DNA from: Ulota crispa
Taxonomy: Eukaryota; Streptophyta; Bryopsida; Orthotrichales; Orthotrichaceae
Direction: 5' to 3'
Assembly: GCA_963920765.1 (NCBI GenBank)
Contig: OY987244.1
Location: 30,422,358-30,486,357 of the forward strand
Length of the DNA stretch: 64,000 nt
Shown: in pieces, positions 1 through 12,781 of the stretch
Layout of the letters: every line of letters starts with the position of its first letter
Position numbering within the stretch: position 1 is the stretch's first letter
The notes under the pieces: generated by a model
Seen by the model: the letters and a program-made list of their open reading frames with translations, nothing else
Database searches by the model: none
What the model was told of the DNA's origin: nothing
Program-made: the position numbers and the translations under genes

Positions 1-500
1 ATTAGGTTTTCACCCTTAGGATTAGAGTGATTCATTAATTTGAATTTTGCATAAATCTTTCAATTTTGTCTAGCGTATTTACAAATTTCATGAGCTTCCA
101 ACATTGGAGGATTTTACAAAGTATGTTGTACATCTCCAATTAATCTAAAAATTCTCCCACATATACCTAACTTGGTCTTCTACATGAAAAAAATAAACCT
201 CAACTTTGTGCAACGCAACTTTTTTGCTATATGAGAGGTCAAAGGCTTTTGAAATTTTTGGGCAATAGGGAAAAAAACTTTTTTTGTCACTTCAAATGTC
301 AATATCTCATTAATCTACATTTAGAATGAGCTGATTTTTTTCCACAAGTACCTCCCATAGTCTAGGGCAAGATCATATGGTTGGATTTCCAAAAAAAAAA
401 AAAACCTACTTTTCTACTAATTGCCCCAAAAATGGCAGTTTTTGGTGATTTTTACAGAAAAAAGAGCTCAGGGATTTAGGGGTTAAGGGGTTTTCAAGCT
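1..500 (+). repeat. Right-arm copy of a long foldback element
   Basis: This stretch matches, in the same orientation, the right arm of the long palindrome at 16999-18764. Shared landmarks in order are the stretch around CCTAACTTGGTCTTCTACAT, the motif GTCAAAGGCTTTTGAA, the stretch ATGTCAATATCTCATT and then AGTACCTCCCATAGT. It ends near 480-500 with the terminal motif of the family, seen here as AGGGGTTAAG. The left part of this copy lies outside the window. Because this copy carries on past the point where the other was cut by a retrotransposon, it shows what the uninterrupted arm looks like. Confidence 0.75.
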
Positions 501-1307
501 TGGTGTGTTGCACAATGAAATCTATTTGTCTTTCCATTCAGGGACAATTCTGAATTTTTCACTTATGTCTTGAATGTTTGTTTTTGTGCTTTCCTCCTTT
601 TTCTTCGCATTGGAGGGCCATGCTTCTTTGTCTCTTCTACCATTGTATCATTTTTTCTTTGCCCTTTTCCTCATTTTCTTACGGAGAGGGTGCATGTTTC
701 TTTATCTCAAGCAAGAAAGCCTACGCTAGCACTTTTGCACACCTTGCTAGGTGCATTTTTTTTTTTTTTTCATTAGAAAATATGGTTTTGTATGATTAAA
801 TATCCTATTTTGACAAGGAAGTTTATCAGGAAAATACCTTGGAGGAAGTTAGTTTTCCTTCAAGTTAGAGAGCAAAATTACATGCTATTCCAAAAAAATA
901 AACTCAAAAAGAACAAAAAAATTTGCATCATAAATTTGCTTGTCGTAAACCCTTGCAAGCAAAACAAATGAGGATGCCCAAAACTTGCAATCACAATCAT
1001 ATTACTAAGATCACAAGTTTCTCTACAATATCACATCTCGACCTCTGTAATATCACATCTCTAGCACATAAGTATAATTTGAAAACTTATTGAAATATTT
1101 ACATTATAGTCTATATAAAATATAAAATTTTTAATAAAATTCTAATGATGAATGAGATGCGTAGCAAGCACCACCTCCTAGTTTATTTGAAAAATCGAAG
1201 AAGTATACAAGAACTTGGACAAATCAAATGAGATTAAAAAGATTGTTAGCTCATTTGTTAGTTGTTTCTGGAATTTTGATTCAAGGACTTCTTGATTCCA
1301 GTAACTT
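501..1307. other. Spacer with no gene seen
   Basis: AT-rich, with homopolymer runs of T near 750-770. The short open frames at 570-800 have no family resemblance and low-complexity composition. A short phrase, ATATCACATCTC, occurs twice near 1026-1062. I see no RNA gene. Confidence 0.5.
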
Positions 1308-1547
1308 ACCAGCGTATAGTTCGCTCTGATACGAGAGGCGAGTTCATTATGATGAACAGATGGTGAAAGATTGATACCCTCTAAAAACGACTCAAGATGT
1401 GTTGAGATCCGGACAGATACCCGTCCCACCAGCGTAATGTTCGCTCTGATATGAGAGGCCGGTTCATTATGATGAACAGATGATGAAAGATTGATACCCT
1501 CTAACAACAACTCAAAACCTATCGAGGTCCAGAACGATACCCGTCCC
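1308..1547. repeat. 120-bp tandem duplication upstream of the scramblase gene
   Basis: Two head-to-tail copies with a period of 120 bases (1308-1427 and 1428-1547) share phrases such as GTTCGCTCTGATA, GGTTCATTATGATGAACAG and GATTGATACCCTCTAA. They differ by scattered substitutions. Each copy holds a small palindrome, TTCATTATGATGAA. The pair ends about 360 bases before the scramblase start codon, so it may lie in the promoter or first part of the transcript. Its function is unknown. Confidence 0.85.
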
Positions 1548-1904
1548 CGTGCATGAAGCCCTAACGACGGACCCGTGACCGGCAAGCCAAGTGGCGCAAT
1601 ATCAACTCCCGGGTAAGTGAGTAAACTTATTCGTTTCCAAAGGCTTTTGCGGTCCTGCAACAGAAATGTCCAGAACTCCAGGGGAGCCGGCCTTCGTTTA
1701 ATCTTCACGCTTCGCCATTCTTCCAAAACAAAATTCTTCATACAAAATCTAACAATTTCTGCGATCTCTTTGCATTTCCTCTCACTTCACGAGACGAACG
1801 TTTCAGCATTCAATTCGACGTTCAATAGATTCGTAGAGCACCGAAGGCTTTATCGCTTACATTTGCTAATCTCTCATAGAACGATCCGAAATCGAGCTGG
1901 AGCG

Positions 1905-4900
1905 ATGGTGCGTGGTCGACGTCTGGCATTACAGCTAGTAAGCAGCTGTGCAGAACCTCTTGTTGTTGATTTCTTTGACAAATTTTAGCAAATTTAATTA
2001 CTTAAAAAATTTAGCTGTCGTGTTCCTTGATGGATTCACTAAACCGTGTGTGTTGTGGCAATAATTGACTGAATCTTTATCTATTATTCTTTCTTTCCCT
2101 CTGCATTTTAATTTTTTACTTCGATTGGCGAAGGTGAGCGTTCTTTTGAACTCGTGAGATTTATATTGCGGTTGTTGAGTTTTAAATGAAATGGCGTTTT
2201 AATGAAATCTTTGTGTGATTTGTTATAACAGGCTGAGAAAGGAATTTTATTGTCAGCTGGTGGACGGCCGTGCTACAGAAGTGGTTTAGGGTTTAATGGC
2301 TCAACTGGAGAGCGTTTGTGTGGTGAAGCTAATCAACTGGTCGGACTGGATATCAGAATTGCAACCACAGTTGAGGCAGCTCTTGTTAAGAAACAAGAGA
2401 CCTCATTCAGAAGTATTCCGAAGTATGGCGACAGCAAAGTGGTTAGAACATTCGGTAGATCGGAAGGTAAATGTGTTTATACTGGCCGAGTTGAATTTTA
2501 ATCCTGTTATGTAACTTGAATTTCGATGAGAGTGTTAACGTGTTAACGGTCTTTTGTATGCAGATTGTTATGGTGATCATTCAGACCGTCAGTGGCTTGA
2601 TTTTCAAAGACGTGGCATATCCTCTATGGCACAAGCAACGAAGGCTTCTGACGAACAGAAAGGAGCTATGGTTTCTCGACCACATGATAATGTTGGCGGA
2701 CAAGGGCAGCCACCACCGAGCCAACCACTCAGCGGAAGTTTGGAGCCGACATCAGAGGAGGAAGTAAGCGAGTACTTCGTGCTCTTTCTAGAATTAATGT
2801 TTTTATAGATCCACTTTTTCTTTTTTTTCTTCTAGTAAGGTCTATTATTTCAAAATTTGCAGGTATATGTATATCTAGATATCAAGTTGATGGTGGTGGA
2901 GTTTGGCAGTAACTCCATGATAAACACGATTTTAAATATGTATTCCTAGACTGAATCGGAAGGACCGCTGTTTTTTTATTGATCTTGTATTTTGAAGGGA
3001 TGCTTTTTTATTGTCAAATGAGGCCACCTAGTATTGATAGGGAAGATGCTTTTGATATCACACTTCCCGCTGTGTCCCTACAGCAGAGATTTTGATGACT
3101 GATTTCAGCTCTGCAGAATCTGTCTGTTAATATTTTTGCAAAACTCATTCAGAAGCATCATTTGTTATGGCTGCAGGAGAAGATCGCCCCCGTTTTGGCG
3201 AGATCAGACCTGCTAATAACTCGCAATGTGGAGTGGGCCAATCTTGCGCTTGGATTTGAGCAGGTAAGCGAGCATGTAGTGTATTTGTTGGATTATTATG
3301 CTGGTATGCTTTTTAATTTGCAGCTGTATGGAGGTCTTGATGTTTAGGTTTCTATGTTCAAAGATGCTGAATTTTATCTATTGCGATTAATAAATGCAGA
3401 TACATGATTTTGTTGTTGCGTCTTGATCTTGTGCAGCAAAATAAATACGCCATTATGGATCCTCATCAGCCTCAAGCAGTGAGTCCCCCATCGATTTTGA
3501 AAAGAAATTCATTAGGCTATTATATAGGTCTATTTTTATTTTTCTAGTACGGTATGTGTTATATGTGCCTTCTTGTGTACTACTTTGTCTATGGCCTTGA
3601 TTACCATACTGTAAGGACATGGTCAACTTGGACAGTTTGTGATATGTGTCTATCAGACACGATGCTCATAATCTCGCACTTTTTCTTTTATTTCCTTTTG
3701 ATGTTGTCGCAGCTCATTTGTCATGTGTCGGCTTTGTGATTCTCAGCCAGTAGGTTATATAGTTGAAGAGAGCAACGTCATATTACGACAGGCAAGTTGT
3801 CCAATTCTACCGAGAATTCTACTTCGTTATTCCAGTAAATTGTACAATTTATCAGTAGAATTGTTTCAGTCTACGAATAATTAGTTGCTCAGAATGTTCC
3901 TGTTTTTTCTTATGAATGTTCTGCATATGCTGCGTGTTTTATTGTGGTAGTAGGTAGAAATCATGCTTTTCTATTTGATGACTATATTGAACTATGCTGG
4001 AATCCCTTTTTCTTACAGGTTATGAGGACTAAGCGACCTTTCGTTGTATCGGTTTTTGATGCCACTGGTGAAGAAGTGGTTCGGGTAGATATCTTTTGTC
4101 CTGAATTTTCTCTCGATATTATTATTATGAGTTTTGACTACACTTATTGTGAAGGTGACCTAGAATAATCGCAATATAGACCTTCCAAAATAGCTCACGA
4201 TGTTCGGCTTTGGGTCGTGTACATTAGAAGATGACAGCCTCATTTTTTGCTTTGCCTATTTTCATTGAATTTGTCGCATGCACGCGACGGTGAGGTTTAT
4301 CACTCAGTTATTTCAAATGACTTGATTGAATGTTCAGGTGCGAAGACCAGCGTTTTTGATAAATAGCTCAATGTTCGTTGAGATCGATGGGAAAGTAAGT
4401 GCATCATCGTTTATGAAGACTTGAGTGGCTGCTATTTCTAAATTCCAAATGGAGCGAACTTTGTATGCATGGTTTGCTTTGGTCTTATGCAGTGTGTTTT
4501 TAAATTTGTGCTTAGGTTGTCGGTGAATGTCATCGAAGATGGCATCTTTGGAAGCGCATATATGATGTCTACATAGGGTAAATGCTCTTTCACAATTGCT
4601 GTGCTGTCTATATTTCTTCTCATGTGTGCAATTATCCTCGCTTGGCCGATTGTTATACGGGTTAGCTACGCAGGTTGTTTGGCGACACATGGTGATCCGT
4701 GTTTGAGTGGTATTCTACTTGATGTGGCTTCACATCAATCAGATTTATCTTAATCTCCTTTTAAAAAGCTTGCACAATTTATATCCCAAGGTAGCACTTT
4801 TGCAACAGTTGATTGGAGTTTTTTTTAATTAGGAAACGGTTGAAAGATTTCTTTTTTAACTGAGAATTATGGCATGCATGATGTGGAGCCGGACCCTTGG

Positions 4901-6979
4901 AAATAAGCCAATTTGTCTCTCTCCGCTCTCGTTTGCAGAACCAAACAGTTTGCAACAGTGGAGAATCCTGGGTTTTGGAATTGGACTTTCACCCTGATGG
5001 ATGACAGTGGAGGAATTCTTGCAGAAATCGAACGCAATTGGCGCGGTTTTGGATTTGAGGTAATTTGCTTTAGGTGTTGCGATGTTTTTGATATGAAGTG
5101 AGAAATCCATTTTTATCTATGGAATCCAGACCACAGAAAGTGACAGGAAACCGTCCAACGCCTGTCTTAGGTTCGACAGTTGTTGTATCTAACGATCTAG
5201 CTGATATTGTGCTAAATTTTTGTTGGCAGTTTCTGACTGATGCTGGACAATACGTGGTTAGATTTGGGGATGTTTTACCGAAAGGCAGTACCCATTGTGC
5301 CACCCCAGAATTAGAGGATGCAGAAGACAGGAAGCCGATTTTGCTATCAAAGGGGGAGACAACAGGTGGTGCGGAAATGCAGCAATTGCGAGAAGCTGCT
5401 GATAAGGTTCGTAAGTTTTTACAAAAATAAGCTGACACTTATCGCTTCTCTTGCTGCTTCATTCTTTGTCTTGTTCTTTGTAAGTTTCAATAATTTGTAG
5501 CCTTGCTATAACCTCCTTGTGAAGCATTATATTGGCTTTGGTTTGTGAGTAATATAGACTTCATGAATAAGATAATTGTTTCAATAGATTCTTGTATGAT
5601 TGAGGGGTATTGCACTGGTGTAATCAGATATAGTTCTTGGATTTCTTTAGTATTTAAAACCTTTAATCCAAGCTACAGGTTTGAGGTTTCGTCTTGCTAT
5701 GGAGCCCAGAATTTTCAGTAATGATAATTCTATTTCGTTTGGGAAATGTTCTCAAATGTGGTCCTTATTTTGAGACATTCCATGTGTGTTGCATCAGGTC
5801 GATGCGTTAGCCGTGGTCAGACCGCTGAGCTTGACAGAGCGAGCTGTGGCATTAGCATTGGCAGTATCTCTTGACAACGACTATTTTTCAAGACACAGTC
5901 AGCATGGGTATGCTCTCGTAATCACTATCCATGTACTTATTGAATTGTTCGATCGTCCTGATCCAAGTTTATGAATACGGCATGTATTCAATCCTCTATG
6001 CAGAAAAGTTATCGCTTTTTATTATCAAGATGCTCCTTCTGCTTGGCGCATTTTCCGACGTGTTTCTTTTCCTTGGTGCTAAAGCTTTGCGCATTGGGTC
6101 AAATTATTTGCTAGGAAGCTATTCCTCTGTGGTTATTACTTAAATTCTGATTATGAAACCTTGATCAAGTTGGTCGCAAGATTTGATGGCGTTTGAAAGG
6201 TTCATTAGACTTTTCGTACTTACAGTCATTCCTTCTTATGTTTGCAACTGCTAGGGTCGGAATGCCTCTTCCCATTCCTTTTTACACATCTGAAGCAGCT
6301 TCATCTGCTGAAGCCTCTCCAGCAGGATCATCAAATGCTGGTACACTTGCTTTTCCTTCTTGAATACGATTGTGCATGTGTAACTGATTCAATTACCTAA
6401 GGTTACAACAGTCGTTGCCTTTGATTGTTTTGCTTGTTGTTGCCACTTAACATAACAATAGTTTTACGCTTGCGTGAAGTGGGTCTTTTATTTTATAGAT
6501 TGCTTACGGTTATCTTTTTCTTTCAAAATAGCTCAATAGTTTTAGGCACGCATGCTGCTTTATGGAAGTCTTCAAAGCAAGCATGTTCGTTGTTTAGGAT
6601 CTTGTCAATATGACATTACTATAACTTCTATTTTAGTGTTTTAATTAACAAAATCGTCAAATCGATTATGAGCAGAACACATACTAAAACAAGGGTTTTT
6701 TCATTCTCCTTTATTTGTTCTTATGCAGAACCGGACACAGGGCACGAAGTCTTTCCTAGCCAAGGTTTCCGAGGTTCGCAATCTGAGAACACAGCAGCAG
6801 ACGCTGACGTATTCAGTGACAAAACGGATGAAACATCTGCAGATGATCCTTACCATGGCATATTTGATGAGTCGCGTGGCGGTGACCAGAACTCTGACAA
6901 TCAATTTTTTGATGACACACCTGACTCTGGTGATGGTTGGGGAATTAGCGACTGGTTTGGAGGTGATGGTGACAATTAG
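1905..6979 (+). CDS. Phospholipid scramblase family protein, 14 exons, 523 aa
   Basis: Coding exons: 1905-1937, 2232-2466, 2564-2763, 3177-3263, 3437-3478, 3747-3791, 4019-4084, 4338-4394, 4516-4577, 4939-5059, 5230-5406, 5798-5907, 6255-6340, 6729-6979. All joins keep frame and sum to 1572 nt. The N-terminus (MVRGRRLALQL) is basic and lacks acidic residues, like a mitochondrial presequence. The scramblase domain runs from about residue 157 to 410, with RPFVVSVFDATGEEVVRVRR, CHRRWHLWKRIYDVY, ENPGFWNWTFTL, NWRGFGFE and FTDAGQYVVRF. A region near 385-405 (ERAVALALAVSLDNDYFSRH) is also typical of the plant family. Residues 440-523 form an Asp-, Ser- and Gly-rich tail. Family knowledge: plant members resemble Aim25/scramblase proteins and are thought to act in membranes, probably mitochondrial; direct lipid-scrambling activity is unproven here. 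Exon 6 ends in a GC donor (AG followed by GCAAGT). The first exon is the least certain part. Confidence 0.93.
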
Positions 6980-7923
6980 TAGGTACTAAGGTAGGGAGGC
7001 TCATGAATGGAGCATCTAAGGGCTGAAACTGAATTTTGGGGAGGTGAAACTTCTTGAAATATTTTTCAGTAAATTTTCCTTGAAAGACAAGAAGAATTGG
7101 CATGTAACCCAAGTCGTTTTATATTTTTTGGAAATTGTGGAATTAGTTATGAAATTTTGAAGTGGAAAGGCCATATGGCTCTAAAATGGAAATTGAGTAC
7201 ATTTGAAGAGGTGCTCCATTTCAGAGCCTCCTACCTTAGGAATCAGACCTGCTTGTTGTTCTGGACATAGATCCTGCACACAAAGTAAGATTCTTCCGTG
7301 GTATAACTTGATGACCGCTTTCCAGGGCAACTTGACATACACCACAATATCAAATTTTGTCTGCATCATGTTTTCTCAAACCCTATTAGAATTGTGTTCC
7401 AAAGAAGCAATATTAAAAGAATTTGCAGGCCTGGTTTGGTAACAAATTAGAATCACCAATAAATGCATATGTTGAATTGGTTTGGTAATCACATTTTCAT
7501 CACTTCGTGAGAATCAAGATAAGGTATAAGGTATTGTTTCCAAGAAATTTTTAGTGACAGTTATGATTGTATGTCCATAAGGTCTGATTTGTTTGGTCAA
7601 GTAGGTAGGAAATTATGGCAGTATAAATAGAATCTAGGAATTGTGTGAAAATTGTATGCAAAAGTTATAAGATTTAAAGTCCAATCGTTAGATTTTCAAT
7701 ATCTGCCCTGTTGGAAACCCCTTTGTGTTGAAATTAACATTTGCCTTACTTTATCTACAACGTGAATATACAAGAATCCACGAAGTAGGTAGAGCACTTC
7801 GGATTTTAAAATTGAGGACTACATCATTCAAACATACACAACAAGTTTAATAGAGAACCATGTACGCTCGGCGGTGTGTATTAATTTATGGATGAAGGGG
7901 ATATATTTGTGTAGTTATTTCTT
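6980..7923. other. 3' flank of the scramblase gene
   Basis: Begins right after the TAG stop. It presumably holds the 3' untranslated region. I see no further coding exon, RNA gene or repeat up to the inverted-repeat element at 7924. Confidence 0.5.
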
Positions 7924-8472
7924 GGGAAAATTTTATGGATACCCCTGGAGTTTGCCATATTTATATTGATATCCCTAGTTTTCAGAAATTGCAGAAATAT
8001 CCTTGGGCCATAATTTTCAAGCGTTTGTTCTATTGTGTATGCCTCTTTCTCCCTTATACGTATGTCAGCTTCTTTTTTGTTCTATTGCACTTTTTGCTTT
8101 AACCCTTAAACGACCAAAAGGCCCTTTGCGACCAGTATAATATGGGGCATTTTTCTTGTATTTGGAATGGATCCACACCTCTACTACATTTGAGACCAAC
8201 AAAGAAGTTGGAGAATAGATCAATGCGGTTCTAGTGAGCTACTTGAGATCCCAAATTAAAATTTCTTTTTGGTAGCAAATGACAATTATACGTCGGCGTA
8301 TATACTAAGCCCTATGGTTGTTTAAGGGTTGACATTTGTCATGAAAGAAGTAGCGTGCATAACACAACAAATGCTTGAAAAATAGGGTTTGAAGGCATTT
8401 GTGCAATTTTTGAAAACCTAGGGGTATCTATACAATTATGGCAAACTTTAGGGATATCCATAAAATTTTCCT
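7924..8472. mobile_element. MITE, GGGAAAATTTCATGG family, with a nested insertion
   Basis: The left end reads GGGAAAATTTTATGGATACC and the right end is its inverted near-copy, ending ATCCATAAAATTTTCC. Related copies sit at 26363-26680 and 31551-31873, each about 320 bases. This one is longer because a second element occupies 8100-8330. Taking that out leaves about 318 bases, the size of the sister copies. There is no coding capacity. The type of element is inferred from its termini only. Confidence 0.85.
8100..8330. mobile_element. MITE of the CTTAACCCCTAAA family, nested
   Basis: Starts with AACCCTTAAACGACC and ends with TTTAAGGGTT. The interior is clearly homologous, in the same orientation, to 59929-60160: both share phrases such as CTACATTTGAGA, CAACAAAGAAGTTGGA and GAGCTACTTGAGATCCCAA. 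It sits inside the element at 7924-8472, so it inserted later. Confidence 0.85.
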
Positions 8473-11400
8473 TATTTCTTTAGGTCTTCATTGATTTTCA
8501 CAATAGTGTTCAACTATGGTTTTCATACAAAGAAATAGACCATCTTTGTTTGTGGATAAACCAATTTTGTAAACATGAAGGTTGTATGTTGTAAGTTACT
8601 AGCAACTTTGGCATAGAAAAACTATTTTTGAAAGATGATGGTATGTGTCATTTTGAAATTGGACAAAACTTCTAAAATCAAATACGTAAAACTAAAATAA
8701 GTAAATCCTAAGCTATCAAAGTTCCCAAAATGCTAATAAGAATTATTATATGATATCTTGGACAACATAGAAGATTTTAACTCACAAGCAATTGTTGTTT
8801 GAAACTAACTAAACTTCAAAGTTATTCACTCCAAATACTTAGAAATACTCAAAGAAATCCTAAAGAAACACTCTTTCTAGACCATTGTTAAACTGGTTCA
8901 CTCCAAATACTTAGAAAAAACTCAAAGGAATTCTAAACAAACACCCTTTCTAGATCATTCCCATAAAAAAAATTATGTGATGATATACTCTCCTTGAAAT
9001 TTGCTTCAAATATGCACACATATCTAAAAAGAGCAAACAAAATGTAAACAATATTGATTTGAATAATGAGTGAGGGCCCTCGTGGGATTTAAAGTATAAC
9101 ACTTTGCAAACCATCATAAACCATTAATAGATTTGTAAATAGCATTGTTGATGAATCTATTTTGTGATTCAAACATTATATTACAACAATAAATACTTGT
9201 CAACGCTAGGATTTGTACATGCAGTACTTTAGCATATAATTTTTTGTTATAATACAATATTGTAAAACTAAAAATGAAAAACAAAACATTCTCTATCAAA
9301 ATAAAAATTTGGAACGGATGAAGTTCACATCAAGCAACTTTAAATAAAATTCTCTTTTAAAAATTGTAAAATTTTAGATCCATTTATCTAACATATTGTA
9401 GGACTTTGTTGATAGTTGTATAAATCATATTTGAGTACAAATTAATTCAATATTTTTCTAAGCAATGACTTCTAAATTGACTAATTCTAGATTACCATGA
9501 TTGAAAAATACAATTATGTTGCAACAATTTAGTGTAAAGAGAGTATATAGCAATGCTCTATTTGTTAAAACATGAGAGTACCATTCTTTCTTGAGCCTAT
9601 TTTCATCTCCAATAAAATTCCTAGCATTGAATCAATGGCAAACAAAAAAAAATTGACATTCCAAAGATTTAAAGAACTTATGCCATTGTGGTGGAAAAAA
9701 CAATTTGGAATAGCATTATATATACTCCCAAATATGTAGCATACTAAAAATTGATTATTTCACAAAACAAGCAAAACAATAGCATATCCTAAATCAATAA
9801 AACCATTTTTTGGTTTTGGTTCATGGTTATCAAATTGCTCATAGATTTAGATATTGGAATTTTGCCAAACAACCACAAGTCAATTCTATTGCAAATTTTG
9901 TACAATCTACTTTGAGCATGGTCTAACAAAATATTACTCCAGAAAAGCAAGCTTAAAATAAAATTTATTATCAAGGAGTGAGAAATATTGTTTCAACTAT
10001 TTGCTAGACCGTGAAGGGGGTTCTCTAAAGAAATACTCAAATTGTTTTTTAACAAAGATGCTTCAATACAACAACCATTAGATTTGACCATTTGACCACT
10101 TTTGCTAATAGGTTGACTTTAAGAGCACCATGGCATAAAGGGAAATGGGTTTCATTGTATTTTTTGAGCAACCAAAAAAAGACCATGAAATTACCATTCA
10201 TCAAGGTTGCATTCACACTATGCGAAATGAATATAATAAAAAGGTGAGAAATCCTTTATTGCCTAGCTTGTAATGACACAATAAAATAAAGATGTTGTGA
10301 TGTGGGCAATTTTTTGTTAAACTTAAGCATCCATTTTATTTTATGTTAGTTTAATGCTCAAACTTATAAAAATGTGGGTGTTGATGTTCTACATTGTGTC
10401 ATTTGTTGTAATGTAGTTGAAAATCGGTTGTTGGATTGATGGCCAAGTAGGTTGGAGAAGGTTGGTGAAGTTAGGGTTAGCTTGTGATTGAATGCTAAGG
10501 ATTGAGATTGTGGGGGTAGGTACTTGGGGGTTGAGCTTTGTTTTCATGACTCCCTTGGAAGATGAGGACCATGCTTTGGAGGATGTTGAAAATGTGAAGT
10601 TGAGAAAGAATTGTACTTTTATTATGGTTTACGAAGAAAACTATCCATTTGGAGGTTAATATTCATTATTGTGATTGTGCATGATTCAAGCTTTGGAATG
10701 ACACACAATTTTGAATTTCTTTTATTGAGTTTCTTTTTTATTAGTATGTTAAGTTTCAAACCTAAATCATACATAAAGATGGGATCCCATGCTTATCAAA
10801 CAACCACAATCTTCATGATAATACATGTGTTAAAATATCAGCCAAAAATATCACCAAAGTGGCTCTATTTTGGATACAACCAATGAATTACAAATGAATG
10901 ATTGCCTCTTTGTATAAGGTAGTATTCAAAAAGTAATGAGGTCATGATTTATCATCAACGCAAAAGTATGTACATAATTTTGGAAGATTATCTCACACAC
11001 AAATATGGCATTTAAAGAAACTTTTGTTTTTCAACAAATGCTTCTTTAGGAGTTAAGAGAAATGGGAGTTTTTCTATTCAATTTTGTTTTCTTCATACTA
11101 GGCCACTAGGGTCTATGTATTGCAAACAATACACAACCAAGACTTCCATGTTGTATGTAGTTTAAGTTTTGCTCTATTTAACAAAACATGCAATCACCAC
11201 TTTAGGGGTTCTAAAATAGGCAACAATCTATTGCTATGTGACCAAAGTCACTTTTTAGGTAAAACTAAAGTTTAGAATTACACATGCCTTGTTTTAAGTT
11301 TTATTACCCTTTTATACTCTTGTTTTCAAGGGTTCCTTACTTTTCAATCCATTACCAATGTTATTGATTTAGATGGATTTTTTCATAGGCTTGTCTAGTG

Positions 11401-12491
11401 TTCTATTGGTTCAAATTGCTTATTTCAAACAATTGTTCAAGTTTGGTCAATTTGTCATGAAAATGTATGCACTACCACCTAATCAAATTGGGAAACAAAA
11501 TTTTGAACTATTGTGCTTTCATGTCAATTTTGTCTAGTTGTTGATTCTTTTTTTGAAATAAATTTGTACTATAAATAATGATTTTGTATTTGAGTCAATA
11601 ATTTCTAATTTGCAAAAGTACTCAAGGAGATCACTAGCTTATGTTTTAGAATCCACATGAATTAAAAGATAGGGTTCATTTAATTCAAATAACAAAAACA
11701 TTATATAATATATAGAGCTAGTATAGGGTCCATGAAATATTATATATTTTAGTATATATAAATTAGGGTATATAAAAACACTAGGTAGTACAATTTTTTA
11801 CTAATAAATCAGCCTTGACAAATAGGGGTAGTAAAAAATTATGGTGTTGTTTGTTGCTCTACATGTTAGATTGTTTTGAATACACGACATAGAATTGAAA
11901 ATACTTAAAACTTGTTAATATAAATTGTCACTTGGGCAGTGGCCCTTTAATTCATATGCTTGTTATTGGTTTCATGATGTACACCATATACATATATGTA
12001 ATAGAAAAGAAGAATTTCTTTTTGAAAAAGCAAGGAAAGGATAAAATTGGACAAATTAATTTTATATATAAGGTAACCTTGCTTAAAACCAAATGAATAA
12101 TTATACACAAAGAACTTAGGAAACTATGCCTTGATTAGCTTTTTACATAAGGATATGGTCATCTTAAATACTATATATTAGATAAATAGGCCTACATCAA
12201 ATATCCTCTTGACTTAAGAGCATACTAGTAAATTACAAAGAGTGACCTCCTTGAGCCTTTGAATTGAAGTAGCTACTAGAGATTTGGCTTTTAATACCAT
12301 TTTTTTGTAGCAAACAATAAAACAAAACTCTTTTAATTCATTGCTAGGATTTTTATTTTTTTTCAAAAACACCTTTTGAAATTTGGTTTGCAAAAAACAG
12401 CAATGTAGTGAGATTTTCAAGCATATGTTTGCAATGCAGGGCCTTGTAAAGTGTATTTCATGTCTTTGTTGGCTATGAAAACTTGAGGAGA
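8473..12491. other. Long AT-rich spacer with no gene
   Basis: About 4 kb with only short open frames of low complexity and no family resemblance. One local tandem repeat of about 72 bases occurs at 8820-8960, seen as two copies of the phrase CACTCCAAATACTTAGAAA followed by CTCAAAG. No RNA gene or terminal inverted repeats were recognised, although old decayed transposon DNA is likely. Confidence 0.5.
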
Positions 12492-12781
12492 ACACTACAA
12501 GAAAACGGTGTCCAAATCACCACGTCCAAATCTACAAAATCTGTCCAAATTGACAAAATAGTGCTTGAATTGGCAAAAAAAATGTCCAAATCAACATGTC
12601 CAAATCTACAAAAAATGACTGAATTGACAGCGTTTTCAAGTTAGGCAAGTCTAACTTGATTTAGAGCATGTTGAACAAATATTATCAACACCTACTGCAA
12701 AAAGACAGCGTTTTCTAGTTAGGCAAGTCTAACTTGATTTAGAGCATGTTGAACAAATATTATCGACACCTACTGCAAAAA
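12492..12781 (+). mobile_element. One end of a CACTA (En/Spm-like) element
   Basis: At 12492 the sequence reads CACTACAAGAAAA, the classic terminus of plant CACTA DNA transposons. It is followed within about 110 bases by repeated short phrases GTCCAAAT, the kind of subterminal repeats that bind CACTA transposase. I could not find the opposite terminus (TTTTCTTGTAGTG) or any transposase frame, so this is a lone or badly eroded end. The right limit given is where the recognisable subterminal repeats stop. Confidence 0.6.
12626..12781. repeat. 78-bp tandem duplication
   Basis: Two nearly identical copies with period 78 bases start at 12626 and 12704. Each begins GACAGCGTTTTC and contains AGTTAGGCAAGTCTAACT, a small hairpin. 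They differ at only a couple of positions, so the duplication is recent. It lies in the subterminal part of the CACTA end. Confidence 0.9.

Noticed and set aside
1308..1440. tRNA gene or retrotransposon primer site suggested by GCTCTGATA
   Set aside because: No cloverleaf can be drawn, and the likeness to the usual tRNA-Met primer site is limited to about nine bases.
1178..1741. Minus-strand frame of 187 codons upstream of the scramblase gene
   Set aside because: It covers the 120-base tandem duplication and the leader; the translation is repetitive and unrecognised.
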